A stretch of DNA of 39,523 nucleotides from Verrucomicrobiota bacterium (GTDB taxonomy: Bacteria; Verrucomicrobiota; Verrucomicrobiia; Verrucomicrobiales; Akkermansiaceae). This document shows, piece after piece, positions 1 through 9,026 of the stretch (positions are counted from its first letter, which is position 1; each line of letters opens with the position of its first letter). The stretch is taken from NCBI GenBank assembly GCA_030835305.1, contig JAURPJ010000067.1, forward strand, positions 1 through 39,523. The letters run 5' to 3'. The notes under the pieces were generated by a model. That model had not been told where the DNA came from, did not search any database, and worked only from the letters and a program-made list of their open reading frames with translations. Both the position numbers and the translations under genes were made by a program.

Positions 1-1635
1 ACCAACGCCAAACGCGTGGCCTCCGCCATGGTCAGAGGCAAGGCCTCGACACCGCCCAGGCACGGCAATGCCGAGGATTTTGTCCCCACCTTCTCCGGCC
101 CCAAACAAAGGGCCATTCAGAATTTCCTCGCCATCAAGGGCAGTCCGTCTCGAAAACAAATGGTAGATATCTTCACCTTCCTCTTTGAATTTTTCACCAA
201 GCGCAAGCCCACCGAAGCCCAAACCAACCGCTGGGTCGGTGGAGTGCTAATACCCAACCTTGAAACCGGTGGCCTCTCGCACGGACTTGAGGGCACCATT
301 ACCTCCATTCTCCTCTCACCTGACTTCCTCTTCCGGGTCGAACTCGGCCGGGGCGAGGAACTTCCTGATGGCCGACGCATGCTCTCACCCACCGAACTGA
401 GCTTTACCCTCTCCTACACTCTCCATAACCATCCGGTTGAAAGTGTCCTAGAGGCCGCCGAGCAGGGGCAACTCAAGACCAGGGAAGATGTGGAGCGCGA
501 GTTTCGCAAGCTCTATGATGATACCAGGCTTCTCCGGGGCTCCGTTGCCGTAGGCTCCCGTGATTTTGTATGGATGCAATCAAAAGACCACCGCCGTGGC
601 ACATTTTCACGACCCAAACTCATCCAGTTCTTCCAACAATATTTTGACTACTCCAAAGCAACGGAAGTCTTCAAAGACGACACCCGCCACGGCGGTAAAC
701 ACGACCCCAAGGAATTGGTCCGGGATGCCGACTGGACGGTATTGCACGTTCTCGCTGAAGATAAAAATGTCCTCGAGGAATTGCTTACCACCAATCGCTT
801 CGCCGTTAGAGCACTCCGAAAAAAGAAGAGCAAAAAAGGAACAACCCAATCAAAAGCTGAGGCGGAAAAAGCGGCCCAACCTTTTGGGTATCAGCTCGCC
901 TACAATATGGCCAAAGGCCACCGGGAAGCACGCGGTGCCACCCCCCTTGAAATGCCCGCAGACCAGCGAGCCGGCATCCTCACCCACCCTGCCTGGCTTG
1001 TCGCTCACAGCACCAATTTCCACACCGACCCTGTCCGTCGCGGCAAATGGATCCTCGGACACCTTCTGGGATACGATGTCCCCGAACTTCCCATTGCAGC
1101 TCAAGCGCAACTCCCCGAGTGGCATGACAAAACAATCCGCCAACGCTTCTCGGTCGTCGAAGGTGAAAATTGCTGGCGTTGTCATAAAAAAATGAACCCT
1201 CTCGGAAACCCATTCGAAGCTTATGACGACTTCGGTCGTTATCGCACGAAGCATCTGGCATGCCCAGACGGCCACCTTGTTGAAGCCGAATTCGAGATGC
1301 TCAACCGGAAGAATCCCGACAAAAACGCCAGAGCTGCCGAATTCAAAATCCCGGTTGATATGAGCGGCCAACTCTTTGGCACCGGCGACCCGGAGCTAGA
1401 CGGCCCCGTCAAGACCGCCGTCGAACTTATGCACAAGCTCGCCAAAAGCTCGCGTGTCCGACAGGTCTTCATCCGCCACCTCTTCCGCTTTTTCATGGGT
1501 CGAAACGAAACCCTCAACGATTCTCCAACCCTCATGGCCATGGACAAGGCCTACGTCGACAGCGAAGGGAGTCTAAAGGAAACGCTGGTCGCACTTATTA
1601 CCTCGGACTCCTTTCTCTTCCGAAAAGATCCATAG
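1..1635 (+). CDS. DUF1592/DUF1588/DUF1585 cytochrome-like protein, 5' end outside the window
   Basis: The reading frame is open from the first base, so this is the last 544 codons of a longer gene; the GTG at 16 is probably internal. The order of conserved blocks fits the Planctomycete/Verrucomicrobial DUF1592-DUF1588-DUF1585 architecture. DUF1592 lies around 250-750. DUF1588 lies around 950-1250 and includes GILTHPAWLV, a PVRRGKWIL block and the heme-type motif CWRCH (tgc at 1171) followed by MNPLGNPFEAYDDFGRYR. DUF1585 is at the end (VRQVFIRHLFRFFMGRNE, then SDSFLFRKDP). Family members are usually exported and carry an N-terminal PSCyt heme domain, which would be upstream of this window. 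The biochemical role of the family is not established. Such genes are usually followed by a DUF1552 gene, but here trpF follows instead. The tag stop is at 1633-1635. Confidence 0.85.
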   Translation, partial: TNAKRVASAMVRGKASTPPRHGNAEDFVPTFSGPKQRAIQNFLAIKGSPSRKQMVDIFTFLFEFFTKRKPTEAQTNRWVGGVLIPNLETGGLSHGLEGTITSILLSPDFLFRVELGRGEELPDGRRMLSPTELSFTLSYTLHNHPVESVLEAAEQGQLKTREDVEREFRKLYDDTRLLRGSVAVGSRDFVWMQSKDHRRGTFSRPKLIQFFQQYFDYSKATEVFKDDTRHGGKHDPKELVRDADWTVLHVLAEDKNVLEELLTTNRFAVRALRKKKSKKGTTQSKAEAEKAAQPFGYQLAYNMAKGHREARGATPLEMPADQRAGILTHPAWLVAHSTNFHTDPVRRGKWILGHLLGYDVPELPIAAQAQLPEWHDKTIRQRFSVVEGENCWRCHKKMNPLGNPFEAYDDFGRYRTKHLACPDGHLVEAEFEMLNRKNPDKNARAAEFKIPVDMSGQLFGTGDPELDGPVKTAVELMHKLAKSSRVRQVFIRHLFRFFMGRNETLNDSPTLMAMDKAYVDSEGSLKETLVALITSDSFLFRKDP

Positions 1636-1817
1636 CGCGTCGACCAAAATTCCGGCAGCCTAGTTGGCCCTCGAGTGATTCGGAAAAATGGTGACGCATA
1701 GAATCATGAAAGCGCTTGAGAGGCCGTCTAAAAAAGGAAGCTCGCGGAGATTTGACTTGGACGATTCCGTCATTCCCATCTACTCCTAAAAATGTTATGC
1801 TAGGGACAACTTCAAAT

Positions 1818-2459
1818 ATGGTCGACGACTTCTTTTCCTCAACTCCCTCTCTCAAGATTTGTGGTGTCACGACTCTTAAGGATGCCGAACGCCTTACCGA
1901 GCTTGAGGTCACAGCTCTTGGACTCAACTTTTGGCCCGCTTCCAAACGATATTGCTCGCCCGAGCACGCGTCGACCATCGCATCCCACGTTGCCGGAGAC
2001 ATCGTCCGGGTCGGCGTCTTCGTCAACAACTCCCACCATTTGGCAAGAAAACTCATCGACGAATGCCTCATCGATGTCGTCCAGCTTCACGGCGACGAAA
2101 CCGAGGAGGATATTCACTTTTTCCTCGAACAAAGGATCCCTGTCATCAAGGCGGTCTCCGCAAACCGTCTCCCCGACTACGAACTTCCCACCAGGAACTT
2201 CGCCCTTCTTATCGATACCCCGGCTGGCAAAAATTACGGTGGGACAGGAAAAGTTTTTGATTGGTCCATCGCCCGGGATTTCGCGCAGAAGCATCCCGAC
2301 CTTCCCATTCTCCTGGCGGGCGGGATTGACCCGACAAACGCAGCCGAGGCCCTCGCCACGGTCAAACCAGCCGCCCTTGATGTCGCCAGCGGTGCCGAGT
2401 CATCTCCCGGACACAAGGATTTCGATAAGGTCCGAGCCCTTTTGGCAGCTCTCTCATGA
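1818..2459 (+). CDS. trpF: Phosphoribosylanthranilate isomerase
   Basis: This enzyme converts N-(5-phosphoribosyl)anthranilate to the carboxyphenylamino-deoxyribulose phosphate in cytoplasmic tryptophan synthesis. The 213-residue product has the normal TrpF length and its hallmark motifs in order: LKICGVTT with the catalytic Cys near the N-terminus, VVQLHGDE in the middle, then LLAGGIDPTNAAEA and LDVASGAE at the phosphate-binding end of a TIM barrel. I chose the ATG at 1818 because it places the KICG strand at the usual distance from the start and has AGGGA at 1802-1806. The frame is open further upstream (ATG at 1716), but that extension is unlike the family. The last four bases overlap the crcB start (ATGA), indicating translational coupling. 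No other trp gene is nearby. Confidence 0.93.
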   Translation: MVDDFFSSTPSLKICGVTTLKDAERLTELEVTALGLNFWPASKRYCSPEHASTIASHVAGDIVRVGVFVNNSHHLARKLIDECLIDVVQLHGDETEEDIHFFLEQRIPVIKAVSANRLPDYELPTRNFALLIDTPAGKNYGGTGKVFDWSIARDFAQKHPDLPILLAGGIDPTNAAEALATVKPAALDVASGAESSPGHKDFDKVRALLAALS

Positions 2460-2836
2460 ACGCCCTTCTTGTCTTTCTTGGGGGAGGACTTGGCTCCCTC
2501 GCACGCTACGGCTTATCTTCCGGAGTCCAATCCCTCGCCCAAAACACTTCACTCCAGCGATTCCCGGCCGGGATCTTGGTTTGCAATCTCCTTGGCTGCT
2601 TTCTCATCGGCTGTCTTTTCGGCTACTTCACCGGCAAAAGCGCTCCCAGCTGGGTCTTCCCTTTTTTAGCAACCGGATTCCTGGGCGGATTCACAACATT
2701 TTCAACCTTCGCCCGGGACACCCACTCGCTCTGGACCACCGGACTCACTCATTTCGCGATCCTGAAGGTGCTCCTTTCCGTCACTTTGGGACTGATCGCC
2801 GTAATCGCCGGAATCAAGCTGACCCACCCCTCTTGA
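2456..2836 (+). CDS. crcB: Fluoride ion channel CrcB/FluC
   Basis: A 126-residue, four-helix membrane protein of the Fluc family, which exports fluoride as a dual-topology dimer. Family hallmarks are visible: GGGLGSLARYGLS in the first helix region, the N-containing segment VCNLLGCFLIG in helix 2, and the highly conserved GFLGGFTTFSTFARD block in helix 3 that forms the central Na+ site and the phenylalanine track. The ATG overlaps the trpF stop. I found no fluoride riboswitch, and there is no room for one because the gene starts inside trpF. The 3' end overlaps the convergent minus-strand acetyltransferase gene by 23 bp. Confidence 0.93.
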   Translation: MNALLVFLGGGLGSLARYGLSSGVQSLAQNTSLQRFPAGILVCNLLGCFLIGCLFGYFTGKSAPSWVFPFLATGFLGGFTTFSTFARDTHSLWTTGLTHFAILKVLLSVTLGLIAVIAGIKLTHPS

Positions 2837-3290
2837 GGGACTTGACCATCTTCACATGAGAAATTCCAATTTCCTCGAAGAGCTCTCCCTGCCGTCGATA
2901 GCCCAACGAATCGTAAAACCCAGCAACTTCCAGCCGCGCGTGGAGCTCAACTTGAGTCACTCCTTCTCCTGCAAGTAGACTCTCAACAGCGTCCATCAGA
3001 CAGCGCCCCAGACCTCTTCCCTGCTCCGCCTTTGACACCGCGATCTGACGAAGCTTGGCAAGCCCCGAACCTATCGCCGCCACCACGACCGTCCCGACCG
3101 GCACCCCCTCCCGGTAAAGTCCAAAATGCCGATCGAGCCGGTCCGCCTCGCCTTCAGCCTTCGTCCACTCAAGACCCAGCGGCTTTCGGAGCTCCGCAAA
3201 TCTCAGTCGGCGCAACTCCTGATACCCGAAAGACTCCACAGGGATTTCCTGTAGCTCACACCCTTCGATACTCCCGGAAAACGTGCTCAT
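2814..3290 (-). CDS. GNAT family N-acetyltransferase
   Basis: The 158 residues starting at the ATG at 3290 form a complete GNAT fold. An N-terminal strand/helix carries LRRLRFAELRKPLGLEW, typical of the family's LRxxVLRxPLG start. A central strand VGTVVVAAI is followed by LRQIAVSKAEQGRGLGRCLM, which contains the acetyl-CoA pyrophosphate-binding motif (Q/R)GxGxG/A. The C-terminal block is FYDSLGYRRQGELFEEIGISHVKM. The substrate is unknown; by family, transfer of acetyl from acetyl-CoA to an amine is expected. In the raw sequence this frame is continuous with the upstream frame to 3764, giving a nominal 316-residue fusion with a signal peptide. I think that fusion is a frameshift product (see the upstream entry), because the GNAT domain is complete from its own ATG and this enzyme type is normally cytoplasmic. 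Confidence 0.75.
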   Translation of the reverse strand: MSTFSGSIEGCELQEIPVESFGYQELRRLRFAELRKPLGLEWTKAEGEADRLDRHFGLYREGVPVGTVVVAAIGSGLAKLRQIAVSKAEQGRGLGRCLMDAVESLLAGEGVTQVELHARLEVAGFYDSLGYRRQGELFEEIGISHVKMVKSLKRGGSA

Positions 3291-3345
3291 CTCCGCGAAA
3301 AGATGGGCGTTCTTCCGAATTCCAGTCCACAAAAAAGGCCCGAAT

Positions 3346-3764
3346 TCACATTCCGGCCTTCTGGAAGTGCTGTGAAATCCAGTCAAACCCCTCAAAATCA
3401 ACCGCCCTTTGTGCTGGCTGACAATGTCGATAACATCACCTCCTCGGTCAGTTTCGAGGGCGTAAAGATACCAACCCCACTCCTTGTCATAGAAAAATGT
3501 TCGCGTCAATGTGACCCTGCGACGCCGCCCATCCTTGATCTCCGGGGCGATGAAGGTCACACAAACCCCGCCTAGGAGAGTTATGGTCGTATCCGTTTTA
3601 CGCTCAACACTGTGAATCGGCCCGATCGTGATATCGGCCGAACGAATCTGATTGGCCTCGGCAATTAATTCCGCCGCCAACTCTCTCGAGATCTGCTGGG
3701 CACCCGCTCCCGATGAGAAAACAAGACCTAAAATGGCCGCCAAAAGGTATGATCTGCTCCGCAT
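3346..3764 (-). pseudogene. Exported protein of unknown function, apparent frameshift near its 3' end
   Basis: The ATG at 3764 begins a clear signal peptide (basic start, hydrophobic core YLLAAILGLVF, cleavage near GAGA-QQ). About 95 residues of a small unrecognised domain follow, with FFYDKEWGWYLYALETD. After the codons for VSQHK at about 3410-3402 (an AAAGGG run), the frame enters a poorly conserved-looking linker and runs into the GNAT domain. One frame over, the same DNA instead reads a natural-looking C-terminus, FEGFDWISQHFQKAGM, ending at a TGA at 3348-3346, 55 bp before the GNAT ATG. The simplest reading is two adjacent genes fused by a one-base indel, either a real mutation or a sequencing/assembly error in the AAAGGG run. 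A true exported fusion cannot be excluded from sequence alone. I do not recognise the domain. Confidence 0.6.
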
Positions 3765-3920
3765 GACCGAATTTAGACGGGCAGGATCACAAAGAATTCA
3801 AGGTGTCCCCCATTTAATTTAACAAACAAGTTCCACTTGGCAACTCACTCCGCTCGACCATATTCTGGGGCTTTCCGGAGGGTACGGCAACTGCTCATAA
3901 CCCCCCACGACTTTCCGACC

Positions 3921-6900
3921 ATGAACTTCTATCATCCACGTCACACCCCCGATTTCTCAGGCACTCTGCACCAATGGGATAATGAAACCGCCAACTGCGG
4001 AATGGGAGCCATTGCCAATCTCCGTGGAGAGAAATCCTACGAAATTCTCGACTACGCCCTGACCTCGGTCTGCAACATGACCCACCGTGGGGCTGTCGAC
4101 GCCGACATGAAGACCGGCGACGGCTCCGGCATTCTCTGCCAGATCCCACGCCCCATTTTCGCCAAGGCGGCCAGAGAGTTTGGCTATAATGGCGACGATG
4201 ACGATCTTGGAGTCGGAGTCTTTTTCCTCCCCGAAGGAATCGCCGCTAACATTAAGTCCTTCGCCGAGTCCGTCCTCGTCAAACGCGATATCCCGTTCGT
4301 CGGCTGGCGTAAGGTTCCGGTCAACCCGGACGAACTGGGTGAACTGGCCCGCCTCACCCAACCGGAAATTTACCACCTCATCGTCAGCCGTCCCGCTGAC
4401 GTGGACACCGATCATTTCGAACGACTGCTCTACCTTGTTCGTCGTGAAATTGAGCGCGAGTTTAAAGACGAAGCCGCTTTTTACATCCCCACCCTTTCCA
4501 GCCGCCTCATCAGCTACAAGGGCCTCGCCATGCCCGCAACCCTGAGGGCGTTCTACAGCGACCTTCAAGATTCCGATTTCCAAACCGGCATTTCCCTTTA
4601 CCACCAGCGTTTTTCAACCAACACCTTCCCGGCGTGGCCCCTCGGACAACCCTTCCGCATGATGTGCCACAACGGCGAAATCAACACGGTGCGCGGAAAC
4701 CGAAACTGGATGAGATCGCGCGAGGAATTCTTCAGTTCGGAACTTTGGGGCGAAGATATTGAACTAGTCAAAAATCTCATGAGCGACGGCGAGTCCGACT
4801 CGGCATCACTGGATCATGCACTCGAGCTTCTGGTGCTTTCAGGGAGGCGCCTTGAACATGCCATGCGCATGCTAATCCCTCCCGCCTTCCGTCATGATCC
4901 CGATATCACTGAAGAGGAGCGTGCATTTTACAACTACATCCGCTCCTTCTCCGAACCCTGGGATGGACCTGCCGGACTGTGTTTCACCGATGGCCGTGCC
5001 CTTTGCGCAAGCCTCGACCGCAACGGCCTCAGGCCATCCCGTTTTACCCTCACCGAAGACGGACTTCTTTATATCGGTTCCGAATCCGGAGCGATTATTC
5101 TGCCTGACGAAAAAATCATCCGTCGCGGCCGCCTTGGCCCCGGTCAAATGCTCTCCGCCAACACCGAAACCGGAGAAGTTCTTTATGACAAGGAGATCCG
5201 CGCGCAGCTTGCATCCCAAAAACCTTATGCCAAGTGGGTCGACGAAAATCGTGTCGAACTCAAGTCCTTCACTGACCACTCCGCACATGTGCCCACCGTT
5301 GACTTCGAACCACTCGAGCTTTCACGTCAGCAGGTCACCCACGGCGTCACCGCCGAAGACCTCGACATGGTGTTTCCTCCCATGATCAAAGGCGCACAGG
5401 AAGCCGTATTCTCGATGGGCGATGACATTCCACTGGCGCCCCTCTCCCGCTACCCGCGTCTCCTTTTCACCTACTTCAAGCAACTCTTCGCCCAGGTTAC
5501 CAACCCACCCATCGACCCGATCCGTGAGTGGGCCGTCATGACCTTGGGCGCCGGACTCGGGGCAGAACGAAATCTCCTCTCGGAGACCGCGAAGCACGCC
5601 CGCATTCTCAGCCTGGAATCAGCCCTCCTTTACGAGCAGGAGCTTGAAACTCTCGTCAAGCGCGAGGAACACGGGTTTTCCACCCGGGTTATCGATACCA
5701 CATGGCCTGTCGACGAAGGCGAGGCCGGGATGAAGAAAGCGCTCGACCGCATCTGTGCCGAGGCCGAGAAGGCCGTGAACAATAAAGTCGAAATTCTCGT
5801 CCTTTCAGACCGCGCGACCTCGGCCGAACGAGTCCCCATCCCGTCACTTCTTGCCACCGGGTCGGTGCATCACCATCTCAACCGCTGCCGTAAGCGCCTG
5901 CGCACCTCACTTGTCATCGACACCGGAGAAGCACGCGACACCCACCAGATCGCGTGCCTCTTCGGATTTGGCGCCACCGCGGTTTGTCCATACCTCGGCT
6001 ATGCCACCGTTCGACAGGTCGTCGCCACCGACACAAAAAACAAACTTGGCGAGGACATGACACCCGAGCTTGCGATGGCGAATTACCGCAAAGCCCTCGA
6101 AAAAGGCCTCCTCAAAATCATGTCCAAAATGGGGATATCCGTCCTCAATTCCTATCAGGGTGCCCAGATTTTCGAAGCACTCGGAGTCGGCAAGGAAGTG
6201 GTCAATTATGCCTTTACCGGTGTTCACTCACGAATCGGCGGAGTTGGCTTTGAGGAGATTGCCGGAGAAACCATCATTCGCCACCGGGCTGCCTTTGAGA
6301 CCGAAGTGAAACAAAACAAACCTCTCAATTTGGGCGATCCCGGCTACAACCGCTACCGTAAATCGGGCGAGGCCCATGCGCTCACCACTGACGTTATCAA
6401 AAACTTCCACACCTTCGTCCGCGACGGCAAAAAAGAAGACTACGAAGACTACGTTAAAGTCACCCTTGCCAACGACCCCATCACCATCAAGGACATCCTG
6501 GATTTCAAGATTCCCGCCTCTGGGGTCCCGCTTGAGGAAGTGGAACCCGCCGGGGAAATCGTGAAGCGCTTCACAACCGCGGCCATGTCCATGGGAGCGC
6601 TCTCACCCGAAGCCCACGAGACCCTTGCCATCGCAATGAACCGTATTGGCGGCAAGTCCGACTCTGGCGAAGGTGGCGAGGACGCCCGTAGATTCAAGCC
6701 ATATCCAAATGGAGACTTTGCCCGATCCTACATCAAGCAGATCGCCAGCGGTCGCTTCGGGGTTTCGGCGCATTATCTCGTCAATGCCGACGAACTGGAA
6801 ATCAAAATGGCCCAGGGAGCGAAGCCCGGAGAAGGCGGACAACTTCCCGGTCACAAGGTCAACGCCCTCATCGCACGCCTGCGCAACACACAGCCCGGCG

Positions 6901-8504
6901 TCCAACTGATCTCCCCTCCTCCTCACCACGATATCTATTCAATTGAGGATCTGGCCCAACTCATTCACGACCTCAAGGAGGTCAACCCACAGGCAAAAGT
7001 GACCGTGAAACTCGTCGCCGAATCCGGCGTCGGCACCGTGGCGGCCGGGTGCGCCAAAGCGAGCGCCGACAACGTGCTCATTTCAGGGCACGATGGCGGC
7101 ACCGCCGCCTCCCCTCTCTCAAGTACGAAGCACGCCGGACTTCCATGGGAACTCGGCATCTCCGAAGCCCATCAGGTCCTCATGATTAACAAGCTCCGCA
7201 ATAATATCACCCTTCGCACCGACGGCGGACTCCGCACCGGACGCGATGTGGTCATCGCCGCCATCCTGGGAGCCGAGCAGATGAACTTTGGAACCATCGC
7301 CATGATCGCGATGGGCTGTGTTTACGTCCGGAAGTGCCACCTCAACAACTGCCCCGTTGGAGTCGCCACCACAAACCCGAAGTGGCGCGCCAAGTTCAAG
7401 GGATCGCCGGACCACGTCGTCAACTTCATGATGGGAGTGGCCGAGGAGGCCCGAGAGATCATGGCATCCCTCGGAGTTCGTTCGATGAACGAATTGATTG
7501 GCCGCCCACAGAAATTCCTCGCACAACGTGAGGTTCCCGATCACCCGAAGGCCAACACCCTTGATTTGAGCAAAGTGCTTTCCGACAAGGCCGACGAAGA
7601 TGCCGTTCGCATCTGCACCCAGGACCGCAATGATGGTATTCACAAGCCCGCCCTCGACCTCGAAATCCTCAGGGACCTTGCCGCTCATACAGGAACCGCT
7701 GAAGGAGAAAACCCGACCGGCAACCTCATGGACCGCGGACCATTTACCAGGGAATACAAGGTTGTAAATACCGATCGCAACATTGGCACCCGAACCGCCG
7801 GGCGCGTTGCCGAGGTTTACGAAAACCACGGGCTCCCGGCAGACAGCATCAATCTTACCTTCCGCGGCTCTGCGGGACAATCGTTCGGAACCTTCCTCTG
7901 TGGTGGAATCAAACTCACCCTCATCGGCGAAGGAAACGATTACGTTGGCAAAGGCATGAGCAATGGCGAAATCATCGTCCGCCCGCCGGAAAAAATGAGT
8001 CAGGACTTCATCGCCGCCAGAAATTCCATTGTTGGAAACACCTGCCTCTATGGTGCCACCGGCGGGAAGCTCTTCGTAAATGGACGGGCCGGCGAGCGCT
8101 TCTGCGTCCGTAACTCAGGTTCCATCTCGGTTGTTGAAGGGGTTGGCGATCACGGTTGCGAATACATGACGAATGGGACAACTGTCATCCTGGGCATGAC
8201 AGGAAAGAACTTCGGAGCCGGAATGTCAGGCGGAACTGCCTACATTTACGATATCGATGGCATGTTCCAAAGCCGCCTCAATCCAGAGATGGTTGTCGCC
8301 CGCCCCGTCATGCGCAAACAGGATATTGCCGAGGTCAAATCGCTTATAGAAGAGCACGCCGGAAAAACCGATTCGCACTGCGCCAAGAAACTTCTTGAGA
8401 ACTGGGATACCACTCTCACAAAATTGATTCGGGTCATCGCCAAGGAAAAATACGACCTCGAAAAAGCCGAAGAAGAGCACGAAGCCGCCGTCGCGATCGA
8501 TTAA
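3921..8504 (+). CDS. gltB: Glutamate synthase large (alpha) subunit
   Basis: GltB makes glutamate from glutamine and 2-oxoglutarate. The 1527-residue product has all expected domains. There is a short propeptide ending at Asn25, then the class II amidotransferase with nucleophile Cys26 (ANC/GMGAIANL) and MTHRGAVDADMKTGDGSGI. The central domain comes next. The FMN-binding synthase domain has the 3Fe-4S cysteines at 1133, 1139 and 1144 in GCVYVRKCHLNNCPVGVATT. The C-terminal GXGXG beta-helix includes FLCGGIKLTLIGEGNDYVGKGM. I chose the ATG at 3921 because it leaves a propeptide of the usual length; the frame is also open from a TTG at 3837. No clear Shine-Dalgarno is visible. The small subunit gltD is not adjacent, so this is a solitary gltB; either gltD lies elsewhere or electrons come from another donor. 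A strong terminator follows. Confidence 0.96.
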   Translation: MNFYHPRHTPDFSGTLHQWDNETANCGMGAIANLRGEKSYEILDYALTSVCNMTHRGAVDADMKTGDGSGILCQIPRPIFAKAAREFGYNGDDDDLGVGVFFLPEGIAANIKSFAESVLVKRDIPFVGWRKVPVNPDELGELARLTQPEIYHLIVSRPADVDTDHFERLLYLVRREIEREFKDEAAFYIPTLSSRLISYKGLAMPATLRAFYSDLQDSDFQTGISLYHQRFSTNTFPAWPLGQPFRMMCHNGEINTVRGNRNWMRSREEFFSSELWGEDIELVKNLMSDGESDSASLDHALELLVLSGRRLEHAMRMLIPPAFRHDPDITEEERAFYNYIRSFSEPWDGPAGLCFTDGRALCASLDRNGLRPSRFTLTEDGLLYIGSESGAIILPDEKIIRRGRLGPGQMLSANTETGEVLYDKEIRAQLASQKPYAKWVDENRVELKSFTDHSAHVPTVDFEPLELSRQQVTHGVTAEDLDMVFPPMIKGAQEAVFSMGDDIPLAPLSRYPRLLFTYFKQLFAQVTNPPIDPIREWAVMTLGAGLGAERNLLSETAKHARILSLESALLYEQELETLVKREEHGFSTRVIDTTWPVDEGEAGMKKALDRICAEAEKAVNNKVEILVLSDRATSAERVPIPSLLATGSVHHHLNRCRKRLRTSLVIDTGEARDTHQIACLFGFGATAVCPYLGYATVRQVVATDTKNKLGEDMTPELAMANYRKALEKGLLKIMSKMGISVLNSYQGAQIFEALGVGKEVVNYAFTGVHSRIGGVGFEEIAGETIIRHRAAFETEVKQNKPLNLGDPGYNRYRKSGEAHALTTDVIKNFHTFVRDGKKEDYEDYVKVTLANDPITIKDILDFKIPASGVPLEEVEPAGEIVKRFTTAAMSMGALSPEAHETLAIAMNRIGGKSDSGEGGEDARRFKPYPNGDFARSYIKQIASGRFGVSAHYLVNADELEIKMAQGAKPGEGGQLPGHKVNALIARLRNTQPGVQLISPPPHHDIYSIEDLAQLIHDLKEVNPQAKVTVKLVAESGVGTVAAGCAKASADNVLISGHDGGTAASPLSSTKHAGLPWELGISEAHQVLMINKLRNNITLRTDGGLRTGRDVVIAAILGAEQMNFGTIAMIAMGCVYVRKCHLNNCPVGVATTNPKWRAKFKGSPDHVVNFMMGVAEEAREIMASLGVRSMNELIGRPQKFLAQREVPDHPKANTLDLSKVLSDKADEDAVRICTQDRNDGIHKPALDLEILRDLAAHTGTAEGENPTGNLMDRGPFTREYKVVNTDRNIGTRTAGRVAEVYENHGLPADSINLTFRGSAGQSFGTFLCGGIKLTLIGEGNDYVGKGMSNGEIIVRPPEKMSQDFIAARNSIVGNTCLYGATGGKLFVNGRAGERFCVRNSGSISVVEGVGDHGCEYMTNGTTVILGMTGKNFGAGMSGGTAYIYDIDGMFQSRLNPEMVVARPVMRKQDIAEVKSLIEEHAGKTDSHCAKKLLENWDTTLTKLIRVIAKEKYDLEKAEEEHEAAVAID

Positions 8505-8528
8505 GCCGGGGCCCTTCGCTTCATCTTC

Positions 8529-8560
8529 AAAAGGCCACCCAGGTGCGGGTGGCCTTTTTT
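8529..8560 (+). terminator. Rho-independent terminator of gltB
   Basis: A 12-bp perfect stem (AAAAGGCCACCC at 8529-8540 pairing with GGGTGGCCTTTT at 8547-8558) with a 6-nt loop runs into a T tract, 24 bp after the gltB stop. The A-rich 5' arm could also allow termination of the minus-strand DUF1552 remnant. Confidence 0.9.
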
Positions 8561-8582
8561 GATGTGAGTCTGCCTGAAAACC

Positions 8583-8933
8583 TCACCCTGTCATTTCCAA
8601 TTCCCACAAAGTTCCTGTAGCAGTGATAAACATGTCGGCTTCCACTCGCATCTGTTGCAACATGCTCGGATAAAGATTGGCCAGCGGCATGTTGTGGATT
8701 TCGTCGAAAGCAAGGTGACTTCTGTGCTTGAAATCACCGCCCGCCAGCTGGATCGGCAGGTTTCGGTTGGCGTGTCGGTTGGCTTCACCGAGATTTCTCA
8801 TCTGCATCACCATCGACTGCTTGAGTGAGGTTTCCCCGTCTTCCTTGGTGGCATTCAAACCAGCGAGAAGCTTCCCCAACTCACCCATAAGGGCTTTCTC
8901 GACGATTGCCAACTGCTCGCGGGTTTCTCTCTT
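8583..8933 (-). pseudogene. C-terminal remnant of a DUF1552 protein
   Basis: The minus-strand frame from the stop at 8936-8934 down to the TGA at 8583-8585 encodes about 116 residues matching the end of DUF1552 proteins. These include a REQLAIVEKALMGELGKLL helix, LGEANRHANRNLPIQLAGG, a FKHRSHLAFDE block, MPLANLYPSMLQQMRVEAD, and a TGTL ending. The family is normally 400 or more residues with a Tat-type signal. Here no start codon context, signal or N-terminal domain precedes, and the frame is closed immediately upstream, so only the last quarter survives. DUF1552 genes usually sit next to DUF1592-family genes such as the one at the left edge of this window, 7 kb away. Upstream (8937-9026) no further homologous sequence was recognised. 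Confidence 0.75.
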
Positions 8934-9026
8934 CTACGTCTAGGGGGTCACCCCGGCCGCCCCCGGCAACGGAGGCGAACTGGAACTTACGGCACCGTGG
9001 AAAAACACGACAAGAGCCTTTTTAAA

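Noticed and set aside
2336-2460. Possible fluoride riboswitch before crcB
   Set aside because: The region is conserved trpF coding sequence and shows none of the crcB-motif RNA elements.
1861-2859. Plus-strand open frame of 332 codons across trpF and crcB in another frame
   Set aside because: Ser/Arg/Pro-rich shadow text; trpF and crcB motifs are in the other frames.
7119-7880. Minus-strand open frame of 253 codons inside gltB
   Set aside because: Overlaps the conserved FMN/iron-sulfur region of gltB and has no recognisable motif.
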